Below, piece by piece: positions 42,801 to 54,364 of a stretch of DNA of 64,000 bases. Position 1 is the first letter of the stretch. Each line of letters starts with the position of its first letter. The notes under the pieces are model-generated. The model did not search any database. It saw nothing but the letters and a program-made list of their open reading frames with translations, and was not told the DNA's origin. Source of the stretch: Edaphochlamys debaryana (lineage: Eukaryota > Chlorophyta > Chlorophyceae > Chlamydomonadales); the NCBI GenBank assembly GCA_016858145.1, contig JAEHOE010000004.1, positions 124,001 through 188,000 of the forward strand. Direction: 5' to 3'. The translations under genes were made by a program, and so were the position numbers.

Positions 42801-43514
42801 AGTGCCATGCGACTTTCCATAAGCCGCGGGGCCAAGCTGCCTCCTCCCGAACCACCCCACCTTGAGCCCACTCGTACTGACGTCGCCGCAACCCGCCCAT
42901 ATGGCCAGCCTGTCGCCGGCCTGGAGCCCCAGGTCCTTCAGCAAACCCGACTGGCTCAGGCTGCTGAGGCAGCAGGTGTTGCCGGACACCCAAACGAAGG
43001 ACAGCGTGAAGGGGCGCGGCTCCGTCCAGCCGGGCTTGAGGGCCTGGACCTCAACTGAAATGGTGTACCTCTTCTCCCTGTTAACAACGTGGGGGAAGGC
43101 TGCTTGCAGCACGCCTGCTGTGGTTCCCCGCAGCTGGGCAGTGCGCGTTGTGTCCGTACTCTTAAGCTCCAGCTCGCCCACGCATGTGTGTGTGGGGCCG
43201 AGCCCGACGCCAGGCGGTGCCAGCGTCACCACCCGCTGCGCCCCGCCCTGAAGGCTGGTGCCGCCATGAGGTGAGGCCCCGGAGGACGAGGCGGGGACCG
43301 ATACCGACACGCGCCCCTGGCTGGGGTTGCTGCGACAAAGGGACGGCTGGTGGTGGGTCCGTCGGGAGGGTGCTGGCGCCAGGGCGCCGCTGGGTCGCGA
43401 GCAGTGCAGAGCGTTGGGCATCAGCTGCGGCCGAGGCCCCGGCAGCGAGGCTTCGAGGCGTTCGCTGGAACCCGCGAGTCCGCGGCTGGCAGGGCCGCCT
43501 CGGAGGCTGAGCAT
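39849..43514 (-). CDS. Ycf45/SPD1-like AAA ATPase, copy C (B3-like N-terminal module)
   Basis: Eleven exons (minus): 43514-42861, 42745-42696, 42546-42375, 42200-41914, 41715-41509, 41337-41213, 41129-40984, 40896-40774, 40562-40477, 40377-40348, 40200-39849; 743 residues, in frame. The ATG at 43514 opens a transit-like [20 protein letters not shown]. The B3-like module follows ([20 protein letters not shown]...[20 protein letters not shown]). The linker seen in A and B is nearly absent: exon 2 is only 50 bp ([15 protein letters not shown]). Exon 4 is not split, unlike A, B, D, E and F, so one intron was lost here or gained elsewhere. Core motifs are complete: [65 protein letters not shown]. 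The tail is acidic (APEEEEED). Predicted plastid ATPase with a possible nucleic-acid-binding head. Confidence 0.85.
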
Positions 43515-44142
43515 TGCGGGGATGTCTCAATTCCTGGAGGGCATATGGAGTGGAGGTGGCGAGGGAGGAGTGTTGTTGATGATCAGAGTGCTTGTGGGGC
43601 TCCAGCTAGCCCTCGGGCATCGCACTGGGTGCATCGGGCTCGAGGCGACGTGACCCGGCGTTACGGTGCGAACCGTGGTTCGCATCCATGGTCGCGACCC
43701 GCCCAACCCGCCCCTTTCAGAAGCCGCCAAGCCAGGCAAATGCAACTTTCGGCTTCACGTTGACTGCGCTCACCTCGCGAGCACGCCGTCGAGGTGTGCG
43801 GTGTTGTGTCATCATCATCCGCTGTCGACCGCGCGGGGAGCAGGTCCCCGCGACCGCTTGATGGGGACATCATGGTGACCGACTGATGATGTCTGCAGGC
43901 GGTGGGTGGTGAAGAGGATTTTAAAGATTGCGGGGGAAAGGAGGAGGTGGGTATCGACACGCGGCGGTCGGCAAGCTCGCGACAGCTGAGGCCCTTTGAC
44001 ACGCACCATATATAGCTTGGAAAACCCTCCGCATAGCACACTGCAGGACCGGCCTGCACTCGAGCTGCGCGCTGTGGATTGCGCGGCAGCACATGTGCGG
44101 CTTTGCGCCCTCCTGCGCCCTCCTGATTCTGTGACGCACACC
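43515..44142. promoter_or_regulatory. Divergent promoter region, ATPase copy C and MYND gene
   Basis: About 630 bases between the start codons at 43514 (minus) and 44143 (plus). It holds the TATA-like box at 44009-44016 for the plus gene. No box for the minus gene is obvious and no coding frame is supportable. Confidence 0.4.
44009..44016 (+). promoter_or_regulatory. TATA-like box of the MYND gene
   Basis: CCATATATAGC stands out in GC-rich sequence, 127 bases before the ATG at 44143, a plausible core-promoter distance with a leader of about 100 nt. Confidence 0.4.
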
Positions 44143-46663
44143 ATGGCAAACGCTAGTTCGGCATACGCGAATCCGCCGCACCACAGCAAGGAGGTCGGGC
44201 CGTATGCCGCCATTCTCGCGTTTCCGGAAGCTGAGCGCACACCGTTCGAGCATGATTTCGTCAAGGCATATCGGGTTATGGAAGAGGCCGCGGAGTTGTC
44301 GGTCGGCACGCTAGCAGAGGCGGCAGCCTTTGCTCGACGAATCAGCTACGCGCAGTACCTGACCTCGGGTTTGGCGGGAATCGACACACGCGTCTCAGCG
44401 CTCAAGGCGGTGGAGGTGCGTGCGGCTGCGTGGCGTGCAGGGCAAGAGGGGCGGGGTCAGGGGGCGGTGGGCCATGTAGCACGCAAGGCGGGGGGGCGGA
44501 GCAAGGCGGGCAGTCCGGCAGTGCCCCGCCAAGCCCTTGCCCCTAACCCCAGGCCGCACCGTTCGTCTACCGCTTCACCGGGGCGCGCTTCTTCTGGACG
44601 GACGCCGCCACACAGCAGGAGCTAAGCGAGGCCGAGGCGCAGCGGCGGATGCGTCGAGCGGAGCGCTCGCGGGACGCGCGCAGCAGCGACCTTGAGAGCA
44701 GCCTCGAGATCGCGGACGGCGTTGACCCGCAGGCGTACGACAGTTTAACCGCGGACGAGCTGGCGCTGATCCTGTTCGTGCTGCGCTGCATCCGGCTGTT
44801 CGGGGGCTATAAGACCGGCTTCGAGCTGGGCAGGCGCCTCTACGCAACCCTGGCGGTGCGGCGGCGGATTCAGGAGGTGAGGAAGCCCGGGCTGGCGTGC
44901 GGGCTCACGCCCCCAAGTGGGCCCTTACTTAGTTGAGGGGACGATGCCCAGGGCGACCCTTCGCCGCCACCAGCCCAACACCAATCCAAAGCCGTACCTG
45001 ATGCCCCATCGCGTGCCCTCCATGCCCTCCATGGCGCCCACCCTTCCACGTTCCACCTGCCCCTTCCCTCGCTCCCCGTACTTCCCTCCCCCCAGGTCCT
45101 GCTCCCCGCGCTTGCGGCCATGGACGTGGGCGAGCCCCACCACATGACCGCACCCCAGTGGGAGACCGTGTGGATCGAGACGCTCTCGAACGACATGTTC
45201 TACACGCTGCGGGCGGAGCCCCAGGGCTCGCAGAGCCACGCGGTGGTGAGCGGTCTGGTCTGCCGGCCCCTCAACAGCTCTTGCCTTGGCAGCTGTAATC
45301 CCTGGATAGTGCCCCTCCCGGGGTCTAAAGGTTTGCTACTTGTACCCCTGCCCAGCCCCGCATTCGTCCCTCCTCCCTCGCCAGGCGGCGGCCTCGCTGC
45401 TGTCCATCGCGCGTCGGCTGCCCTCCCTGGTTCCGGATCGGGCCATGTCGTACAGGGTGCCGCTGGACGTGGACATGGAGATGGGGCTGCACGACGAGCT
45501 GGCCAGGTGGGGGGTGCAGGGGGTGATGGGGTGCAGGGGACTGCTGCCTGGCTGCGTCCCGGCCGAAAGCTGGCTGCGTCCCGGCCGAAAGCTGGTGCCG
45601 TCCTTACGCTAGATCCGTACAAGCCAATGGTGATGCGTAGGCCGGGCCCCTTCGCCCGCCACCTTGCGCCCCCGCCCCTTGGTGCTGCCCCTGCAGTGAC
45701 GCTGGATCCATGGCGCGGCTCGGATCAGGGCAACAGCTTCGCGGTGGCCATTGGATCCTGGATCCGGGCGCACGCGCTGCTGCACCGCCCGCTGCGCCAG
45801 CGGCCCGCGGGGCTGACGCTGGGGGCGGTGCGGGCGCTGGTGGCTCAGGCGCGGGAGGCGGGCAAGCGCGTCAAGCGGCAGCACCTCGAGCCGCTGGTCA
45901 AGCAGAAGGTAAGGCTTTGGGATACACCTGGCCTGACCTGGTGATACAGCTGTAGACATGGCACGTGATCGCAAGTATGAGGTGGGCGTTGCTTTGGTCC
46001 TCTGATTTATGTGACTGACCGCCTGCATTGCATTGCCCTTACGGCCGCACCGCAGACCAGCCTGCCGATGGCGGCCGTCAAGGCCTCTCTGGAGCACATG
46101 GCGGGGCTGCCCGACAGCACGCCCCTGCAGCAGCCGTGAGTGGCACCGTCCGTGTTCATTGCTGGAGCCTGATGTGGTTTTGAGCCATGATGTGGTCTTG
46201 ATGGGGGACGTCTGGTCGTGCAGGGACGAGTCTTGCCGGGGCTGCTGCACTGTGTGTGACGGGGACCTGCACACCGGTGCTTCATTCTTGCCTGCTGAAG
46301 CGCGTGGGGTGCATTCCCACAGTCTTGACCGGTGGCCTTCCCATGCTTTTTGACCTGACGATCTGACGGTTTGCCTTCCACCGGTGCTTCCTGACCTGCA
46401 GGGTGGCGGTGTCCAGGACGCAGCTTCAGCAGGCAGCCGCGGTGGCGGCGGCGGCCACGGAGCGGGGCTGCGACGGCTGCGGCCGGTGCTTCACCAAGTA
46501 CTTCAACTGCGGCGGCTGCCGGCAGCGGCGCTACTGCAGCCGGGCCTGCCAGGTGGCGGACTGGCGCGGAGGGCACAAGGCGGCGTGCAAGCAGATGGCG
46601 GAGGAGGCAGCGGAGGCTACAGGGGAGGCGAAGGCCAAGGGGGGCGCAGAGAGGGGCACGTGA
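44143..46663 (+). CDS. MYND zinc-finger protein
   Basis: Exons 44143-44415, 44553-44876, 45096-45245, 45385-45506 (end uncertain), 45697-45908 (start uncertain), 46056-46135 and 46402-46663. The product of about 470 residues is mostly of unknown family, with helical blocks such as LGVQEL-like repeats absent and VMEEAAELSVGTLAEAAAFA, ADELALILFVLRCIRLFGGY and WIRAHALLHRPLRQRPAGLT present. The last exon carries a MYND finger (C-x2-C-x8-C-x2-C-x4-Y-C-x3-C-x7-H-x3-C, from RGCDGCGRCFTKYFNCGGC to HKAACKQ). MYND fingers bind proline-rich peptides. The exon 4/5 junction cannot be joined in frame with any good GT-AG pair I can find, so an indel or an unusual site is present there. It lies inside the ATPase array and is unrelated to it in sequence. 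Confidence 0.75.
45550..45593. repeat. 22-bp tandem duplication
   Basis: A 22-bp unit (45550-45571) is repeated exactly at 45572-45593. It lies in the intron between exons 4 and 5 of the MYND gene, next to the junction that does not resolve cleanly. Confidence 0.9.
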
Positions 46664-47404
46664 GGTAGTGCGAGGGTGCAACGGGTCTTTCGGATGGTTG
46701 GAGGTTGCAGGGATTATTTAGTGGGCGGGAGGTTACAGGAACCTAGGACGCAATGAGGCGCAGGCACTTGATGCAGGGCGCAGAGGCCTAGACTGGACGC
46801 GGAAATGGCTGATGCTGAGAGAGTACCGGTAGTGGACGCTGGTAGAAGGGGACTGAGTGGAACCTGTCGGCTGAAGGGGAGGTAACAGAAAGTTTGAGCA
46901 CAAGCGCAGGCTCTTGATGCAGGGCACGTTTGGGCGAAGCCGGAACTAAACGATGCATAGGGGGGCTGGTATTGAGAAGTAATGCTGTGAGTGCGGGCCG
47001 ATACCAGGAATTGTAGCACCTGTTCAAACATTTGGCCCCGGCAGACCTACCAGTCGATCAAGTGCGCGCCAACTCAGCTACCTCCATTCCGAGCCAGTGT
47101 CGACCACCTGCCTGTCTATCTACCATGTTCCCAGTCAGCAAACCTGCCTCTGCGTGCTGCCACGGACATGCTATCCTGCTACTGGTAATCCTGCTCATCC
47201 TGCTAAGCCCCGCTGCCGTCCTGCCCTGCGCCACGCACTGCCCACTGCCTAGCCTGTGTCCCTCAGCCACGTGATGGGTCAAGAACCATGCTCCCAAGCG
47301 CTATCCCTCAAGAGACCTCATCCTAAGCGCCGCATCCTATCCGCGTGTGGAGCAACCTGCGTTGTCTCTCTATCTGCCCCAGCCCAGGACCTCAGTCCTC
47401 CACC
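46664..47404. other. Convergent intergenic stretch, MYND gene and ATPase copy D
   Basis: About 740 bases between two 3' ends. GGC.CTTGATGCAGGGC occurs twice (about 46764 and 46910) as an imperfect direct repeat about 150 bp apart. No gene is supportable. Confidence 0.4.
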
Positions 47405-50400
47405 TCACTCCTCCTCCTCCGGCGCCTCCGCCCCCAGCTCCAGCAGCCGCACCTGCAGCCGCACCCTGCTGCTGCCCATGCCCTCACTCTCTGCCTGCTC
47501 CTCGCCTTCCTTCAAGGCATCCTCCCCCGGTTCCGTCCACCTCAGCTGCTCCAGCGGGGGCAGCGGCTCCGCGGCACCGCCAGCGCTCCCGCCCGCCTCT
47601 TCAGCCCCCGAGCTGCTCCCGTGCAGCAGTAGCAGGCTGCCGGGCCGCTGGGGCGGGGGCCGCGGCGGTGCGGGGGCGCTGGCGCGGTGTGGCAGCTGGG
47701 GCGGCACCCGGCGGTAGGGTTCGGAGGGTGGGCCCAGGGTCATGTGGGCCCGTTGTGGGCCCCCAAGTCCCCGACCCCCCTGCCCATGCTGCCACTGCTG
47801 GGAGCTGGGGCTTGCCCCCAGGATGGCGTCCACGCTGGAGGCCACATCGGGGCGCAGGAGCAGCCTGGGGGGAATGGATGCATGGGGGAACGGGCGGGAC
47901 GGGGCAGATAGTCTAGTGCGTGTGTAAGCATGGGCACATGGGCAGCGCGGTGCGGGGCAAATGGTCAAGTGCGTCTGTATGTAAGGAGGGCCGTGGCGTG
48001 CTGAAGGAGGAGTCACCCCACCCCCGGCTTGCGGCCCACCTGCCGCCGCCCAAGACCTCGACCATGGTCCTGCGGGGTGGGGCGAACGCGCACGGAAGGG
48101 TGGCAGGTTAGGATAACCGTTAGCGTGTAGCGCTCAAGGCGTGCGCCGGCTATCATGACTTCCCCCAAGGCCCCGCTGTGCACCGCACCCGAACACGGGC
48201 TCGCTGCCACGCTCTGTGCGTGTCTTGACGCCCTGGTTGGAGCACCGAGCTGCGAAGTCCCCAAGAGTCACCGTCTGCGAATGGTTTGAGGATGGGTGAG
48301 AGGTTCGCGTTGAGCCCCAGCAGCACGATACATACGGTCCCTGCGCGAGAGCTCGGTCCCTCAACGCTGGTGCGCCCCAACCGCCGCCCCACCTGCAGTC
48401 CCCCCACGAGGCTGTTGATCTGGGTGTTCTTCATAAGCGATCGCAGCCCGGTGCCGTGGGCGGTAGCCAAAAGCATCACGCCGCGAGCCGCGATGGTGCG
48501 GGCGGCCGCCACCTCCTGAGGGTGCGAAGCAGGAGGGGAGGGGCGGTGGCAGGTTGGTACACGGCAAGGAAGCGAGAGGCGGCCAGGCAATTGCACAAGC
48601 CTAATAGATAGCTCTCCTCCTAATCCCACCTCTGCGTTTGCGATCTCGTCCACGACGATTGCAGCCGGCCCGTGGTTCTGCACTGCCTCAATCATAGCCT
48701 CCGCCAGGCGGTGCCGGGGGCCCACCATCAGACGCCGCGCGGAGCCGATGCAAGCGTGCGGAAGCGCGTCGCCGCCTGAGGCGAAGGGAAAGGGTAGGGC
48801 TAGGACCGGGCAAAGACTGCAGATCCCGATCCCGTCTAGGGGCCTTGCGCGCCACCCACCGGCGATCTCGTTGCTCGTGTCGACCACCACCACCCCCAGG
48901 CCCAGGCCGTCTGAGAGATGCGCGGCGATGTCACGGAGGAGGGTGGTCTTCCCCGAGCCGGGGCGCCCCAGCAGAAGCAGGGACCTGGGGAGGAAATGTG
49001 AGATGACATACACAAGAGTTACAAGCACATACATAGGCGTGGACCGCACAGCCGGCGTCTTTACAGGCACCCGCGCCCCATGCTTACCCCGCCAGGTGCC
49101 GAGCCGTCTTGCGCTCTGCCGCCTCTGTCCCTCCGGCCTCCGTGCCCGCCTGCACCCACGCCCTTCCCCTTCCCGCCAGGTCTGCGAGCACGTCCGCCAG
49201 CGGCCCCGCCACCCCCGGCAGGTGGCGGCCCACGCGGTACGTCAGGCCGACGACACGGCCCGAGCGGGGATCGCGCATGGCCGAGACACTGGGGGTTGAC
49301 AAGAGGAAAGCGACTTAAAGGCGGGAGCTCGTGGGTTGGGGTGGAAAGGCGGGCAGCGTGACGTCCAGCGTGTGGCACCTGGCCCCGCATGCATGCGCAA
49401 GGCGCAGCAGCCATAATCCATACCGGTACCCACCGGTGCAGCGTGCCGGGCAGGCAGCAACGGTTGTCAGCACCAAAGAGGGGCAGTCCTGATGGCGCAG
49501 GGCTCAAGTCACCGGGTGAGGCCGACAGGCGAAGGCGCTTGGCGGAGGGCCCAGGGCCTTGCGGGCAGGCGATGGAGGCGGGAGCGGCACAATGAGATAA
49601 GTCGTTACAGGCAACGTGAAGCGGTGACTCTGCAAAGCGTGCACGCAAAGCGGCGCGGCTCACCATTGCTCTCCCCTCCTCCTGCCGCTGGCTCCGCCTC
49701 GGGGCCACCGTCCCTGCTGCGCTTGCGCCCGTCGCCGCCGTCGCTGCCATCTGCTCCCTGCATGGGCGCCGAGGTCCCTGGTGCTGCTCCCGCCGCCGCT
49801 CCTGTGGGGCCGCCCACGTGGGCTTCCAGCTGCTCCAGGGCTCGCTCCATGGGCACCTGTGGGGACACAACAGGTTGCATGGGTAGCCCAACTACTCATA
49901 GGCTTGAGCCCACGCGCACCCAAGCTCGACGGTCCCCCAAGTACCCCGCCGCCCACTCTTGACTGAAGCTTAGGCCACAGCGCCGCTCAGCCCTCCTTTT
50001 GTAACCCTTCCACCTCCACGAAAGCGCACGCCCGATGGAACCCGCCGCCGCACCACGCCGCCCACCTTGACCCCCCGCAGCGTCCACTTGCTCTCATCCG
50101 AGAAGGCCAGCTGCACGTCCCGGCCCGAGTCCGCCCACACGTCCACCAGCAGCGGCACGCGGCAGTGGCGGCTGTGCGCCGGCGCAGCGGCCAAGGCCAC
50201 GTCAGCCAGCGCCGCCCCCGCGCAGCGACTGACCTCGCCCCTCAACCTGCGGGGGCGTGGGCGGTGCCAGGGCAAGGGGCGAGGGGCGCTCAGTGGTCAG
50301 GGCCGTGGTGGAGGACGTGAAGGGTCAAGGGGAGCAGCGGGGAGCAGGCCCTACGATCTACTGGCTCCCGAGCTTGGGGCAAGGGAGCAGCGTGGTGTAA

Positions 50401-53400
50401 GGGGTCGACCAGACGACGGGAACAAGGCATGGCCTAAGCCCCTTCTTCCCCTCAGCACTCACTCGGCCGGCAGTAGCTCCAGGAAGCCCTCCAGCTCAGA
50501 GTCACCTCCACCGCCGCCCTTGCCGGCCCCCGCCATGGGCCCGTCTCCGGCAGCTGCGTCCTGGGGCTCCATCGATCCCGCCGGCCCCAGCGGCGCCGCC
50601 CACCCGCGACCGTCGCGGCCGATGCTGAGCCTTAGCGTCCGGTCGAGCGGCAGTGCCACTGAGTTGAAGCCTGCGACCGAGGGCATGGCGCTGCGGGCTG
50701 CCGCTGCCGCCGCCGCTGCTGGACGCGGCACGGCGGGCGGCGCCGGAGCTGCGGTCGGCTGGTGCGGCGCTGCAGGCGGCCTCGGAGCGGGCGCATGAGG
50801 GGATGCGTGCGGAGGGGCTACCGAGTTGAGCCCTGCGCGCGTGGGGGCCGCTGCCGCAGCCCTGGCTGCGGCAGCGGCAGCGAGCATACGTGCGCCCTGA
50901 GAGACTCCGGCCTTCAGTGCTGGATGAGGCGCACTGGCAGGCCCCTCCCCGAGCCCGGGCCGCCTGAGCTCACCCCGCACTCGGTCCGTCAGGGACTGGC
51001 CCTGGGCTGACCGCTGCGTGGCTGCAGGTGCGCTGGCACCCAGCCCTGGGGCGGACGTGAGTGGAGAGCCCCGTGGCGCGGGAGGCGGCGGCGGCATGGG
51101 AGCCAGGAATGCTCCACCGGCGGCCGCGGTCGGCCCTGGCGTGGACGGGCTGGGCGCTTGACCTGGAGCCGCCGGGTCTGCGGAAGTTGTGGGCCCCGCA
51201 CCGGCGCTCGGCCCCTCTGCGGCCCGCCCATCGGCCACCGCAACCGCCGGCAGGTCATCGCCCCGCAGGATCCGCTCCTGCAGCTCCTCCGGATTCATGT
51301 CGTAAAAGCTGTACGGCAAGCCCTCGGGAGTGGCGAGGATCAGCTCGGGCTCCCCAGCCTGGCCTGCTGCCTGCTGGCCTCGGAACAGGCCGCAGCCCAC
51401 GAGCAGGCGCGTCAGGTTGTACGGCGACGGCCGCCCTGCGACAGCCATGTAGGCTGCACCCAGGCGGCTTGGGCTCCGGCCAAACAGCGCGCCTTCCGGG
51501 TGCCGCTTTCCACCCGCAGCGAAGGCCTGCAGGAGTGCCCAGGCCGCCACGGCCACCACCCTCCGCTGCCCTTCGTCCAGCGGGTTGCCGCCGAGCATCA
51601 GGCCTGGGGGCCCGGCGCTGGGTCTCAGCTCGGGGCCGGGGGACGACGCGGCCTGGAGTGCAGTAGCGGGCGGGGAGGCGGCAGGCGGCGACACGGCCTC
51701 AGGGAGCACAGCCGGTGCCGCCGCGGCCTCAGCTGCTGCCTGGGCGGAAGGCGCCGCCACAGCGGCTGCTGAAGGCAAAGCGCCAGCCGCCAGCTCCGCC
51801 GGGGCAACCGAAGGCGCTGCCTGGGCATCACCGCTGGGCCCAGCCGCGACAAGCTCGCACGGGTCCGCCAGTGGTAGCCCCTCAGTGGAGCCCCCTTCCG
51901 CGCCCTGCCCCGAGGCCTCCTCCACCTCCATGCCCTCTGCGCCCTCCTCCTCCTCCACCAGGTCGCTCAGCTCCTCGCCCTCCGTCCAGCTGGGGTCCGT
52001 CCCCGCGTCGCTGCCGCCATCCACGGCACCATCTGCTGCCGCTGCTGCGGCGGCGATGGCGGTGGTGGCGGCGGCCGTGCTGCCTGGGCCAGCGGCCGCC
52101 AGCGCGGCGCCAGCGTCCCTGTGCTCGGCCGTGTCTTCGCCGCTGGCAGCACCAGCGGCAGCCTCCGCCGCTGCCTCGCCAGCCGTCCCTGGCATCGCCG
52201 CCGTTGGCACGTCCGGCTCCACATCCATCGCCGCTGCCCCGCCCGGCCCAGCCTCCGTCGGCCCCGCCGCCGGCGCCGGCGCCGTCAGGTCGTCGCCCCG
52301 CAGGATCCGCTCGTACAGCTCGTCCGCATCCATGTCGTACAGGCTGCACGGCAGGCCCGACGGCGAGGCGAAGACCATGACCGTGGAGGCCCCCTGCTGC
52401 TGAGCCACGAACACGCCCGAGCCCACGAACAGGCGCGTGAGCTTTTGCGGCGGCGCGGTGCCCGTCAGTGTGCGGTAGGCATTGCCGAGTGTGCCAGCGC
52501 TCTGCCCAAACAGCATGCCCTGGGGCTGGAGCCGGCGCTTTGGGGAGGCGACGGCCTTGAGCAGGGCCCGGGCCGCTACGGCCACCACCTGCCTCTGGCC
52601 CTTGTCCAGGGACATGCCGCCCGGCACGAGTCGGGCGGTGCCGGCGGACTGGCCAGCGGCAGCGGAGATCCCGGGTACGTTGCCGGAACCCACCGCCGCG
52701 GAGGAGGGCCCCCCGGCCGCAGCGGACTCTGCTGGCCCTAGGCACTCGCCCCGAAGGATGCGGTTGTATAGCTCGTCCGGATCCATGTCATACAAGCTGT
52801 ACGGCAGGCCTGCCGGCGAGGCGATGACCATCTCGGTAGTGTGGGATGAACTGCTCCTTGCCTCGAACAGCCCCGAGGCCGGGAGCAGGCGCGACAGCTT
52901 GTAAACAGATGGGCTGCCCGATGCCGCCACGTAGTCCTCACCCAGTCGGGCCACCAGCCTGCTGTACAAACCGCCGACCGGATGGAGTCTGCCGGCGGCG
53001 GCGAAGGCGCGCAGCAGGGCCCGGACGGACACTGCGACCACCCGCCGCTTGCCAGCGTCGAGCAGCGCGCCGCCGGGGACCAGCTGCACCGGCGGAGCCG
53101 CTGGGCTGGAGCTCGGGCCAGCAATGCCGGAGGGTGGGGACACCGGTGACAGGCGGGGCTGAGCAGGCGGCCAGGACGAGGGCAGGGAAGGGACTGTCCC
53201 GGACCCGTTTGTGGCCACACCGCCGCCTGAGCTGGTGCCTGCAGGGCCCGCCTCCTCTGCCCCCTTACCCGAAGCTCCCGCCACCCTGCCTGCCTGGGCC
53301 CTCGGCATGCCGCCCGCCGTGCCGCCGCCACCGGGTGCTGATGCCGCCGCCGCACCGCTCGGGCCAGCGGCAGCCCCCCCGGTTCCGCCGTCCACACCGC

Positions 53401-54104
53401 TAGCACCAGCCGCGGTCAGGTCGTCGCCCCGCAGGATACGCTCGTACAGCTCGTCCGGATCCATGTCGTACAGGCTGAACGGCAGGCCCTGGGGCGTGGC
53501 GAACACCATCACTCCCTGGGGGCCTTCGCTCTGCGCATGGAACAGACCGGACCCGAGCAGAGTCGACTTAAGGGTGCCTTTCTGCCCTGGTACGGGACCG
53601 CCGGTGGCGGCCGTGTAGTCGGCAGCCAGCAGCGGGAGGGATCTGCCAAACAGCGCGCCCTCGGGATGCCGCTTGCCAGTGACGATATAGAGCTGCAGTA
53701 GTGCCCGGGCCGCCACCGCTACCACCTGCCTCCGGTCTGCGGGGAGGTGCGTTGCCCTGAAGCTCCTTCAGCAACAGTCCGCTCTTATTCAAACTACCCA
53801 TATGCTTGGGCTTCCACCGCTCTGCAAGGAGCGCTGGCGTCAACGCGAGCTGCCCATCGCCAGACCGCACAAACACGCCCGAGGCGCAAAGAAGCTCCCC
53901 AAAGCTGTAAGCTGGCTCAAGCAGCGCTTTGGGAGCCTTGGCGTCTTGCGAGACGCGCTGCGCGAGGTCCTCAGCGGTCATGCCGACGCCAGCTTGCCCT
54001 CGATGCGTTTGCCATGCTGACACTGCTTCTGCGACAGCCAGGCGCTCATCGTGGCTCAGCGCGCGCCCGCCGGGCGCCACCACAATGAGGCGCGGGCGCC
54101 TCAT
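47405..54104 (-). CDS. Ycf45/SPD1-like AAA ATPase, copy D, with five N-terminal LOTUS-like modules
   Basis: Twelve exons (minus): 54104-53798, 53736-50463, 50246-50066, 49856-49664, 49488-49434, 49288-49088, 48984-48860, 48775-48630, 48515-48393, 48274-48189, 48069-48040, 47864-47405; 1726 residues, in frame. Intron 1 is only 61 bp. The N-terminal two thirds hold one diverged and four clear copies of a module of about 110 residues (typical: RRVVAVAARALLQ...HPEGALF...LTRLLVGSGLF...[20 protein letters not shown]), separated by Ala/Gly/Pro linkers with one acidic stretch. The helix pattern recalls LOTUS/OST-HTH winged-helix domains, which bind RNA; this is pattern inference. The ATPase core is complete: [64 protein letters not shown] differs from the other copies. 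There is no obvious transit peptide (MRRPRLIVVAPGG). Confidence 0.85.
51252..53736 (-). repeat. Four in-frame copies of the LOTUS-like module in ATPase copy D
   Basis: Approximate positions are 53736-53415, 53091-52740, 52630-52285 and 51602-51252. All end in a near-identical [17 protein letters not shown] motif. A fifth, more diverged copy is in exon 1 (54104-53798). Spacing is irregular because linkers differ in length. Confidence 0.8.
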
Positions 54105-54364
54105 CCACCGCCCGCTATCGCTATGTGCAAGACATGCTGAGTCAAGTGGGAATGCACATCAGTAGCAGCGACGCGGGGTAGCCGGGCGCGCAGTCGCTCA
54201 TGCTGCGCGCGACCCGTGAGGGCACTCGTGATGCGGCATCTGTCGCGGCCTCGCTCTCCTTTCCTGCAGCGTTCGGAACCACAGTGAACTCATATGGCCG
54301 CAGTAATCCACACACAGGTCACAACCTACATCTCCGTCAAGCGGTCGGCGGGAGCCAGGCGAGC
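54105..54364. promoter_or_regulatory. Head-to-head promoter of ATPase copies D and E
   Basis: The two start codons are only 95 bases apart (54104 minus, 54200 plus), or 260 if copy E starts at the in-frame ATG 54365. Both promoters must therefore overlap or lie in the other gene's leader. No TATA box is evident. Confidence 0.4.
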
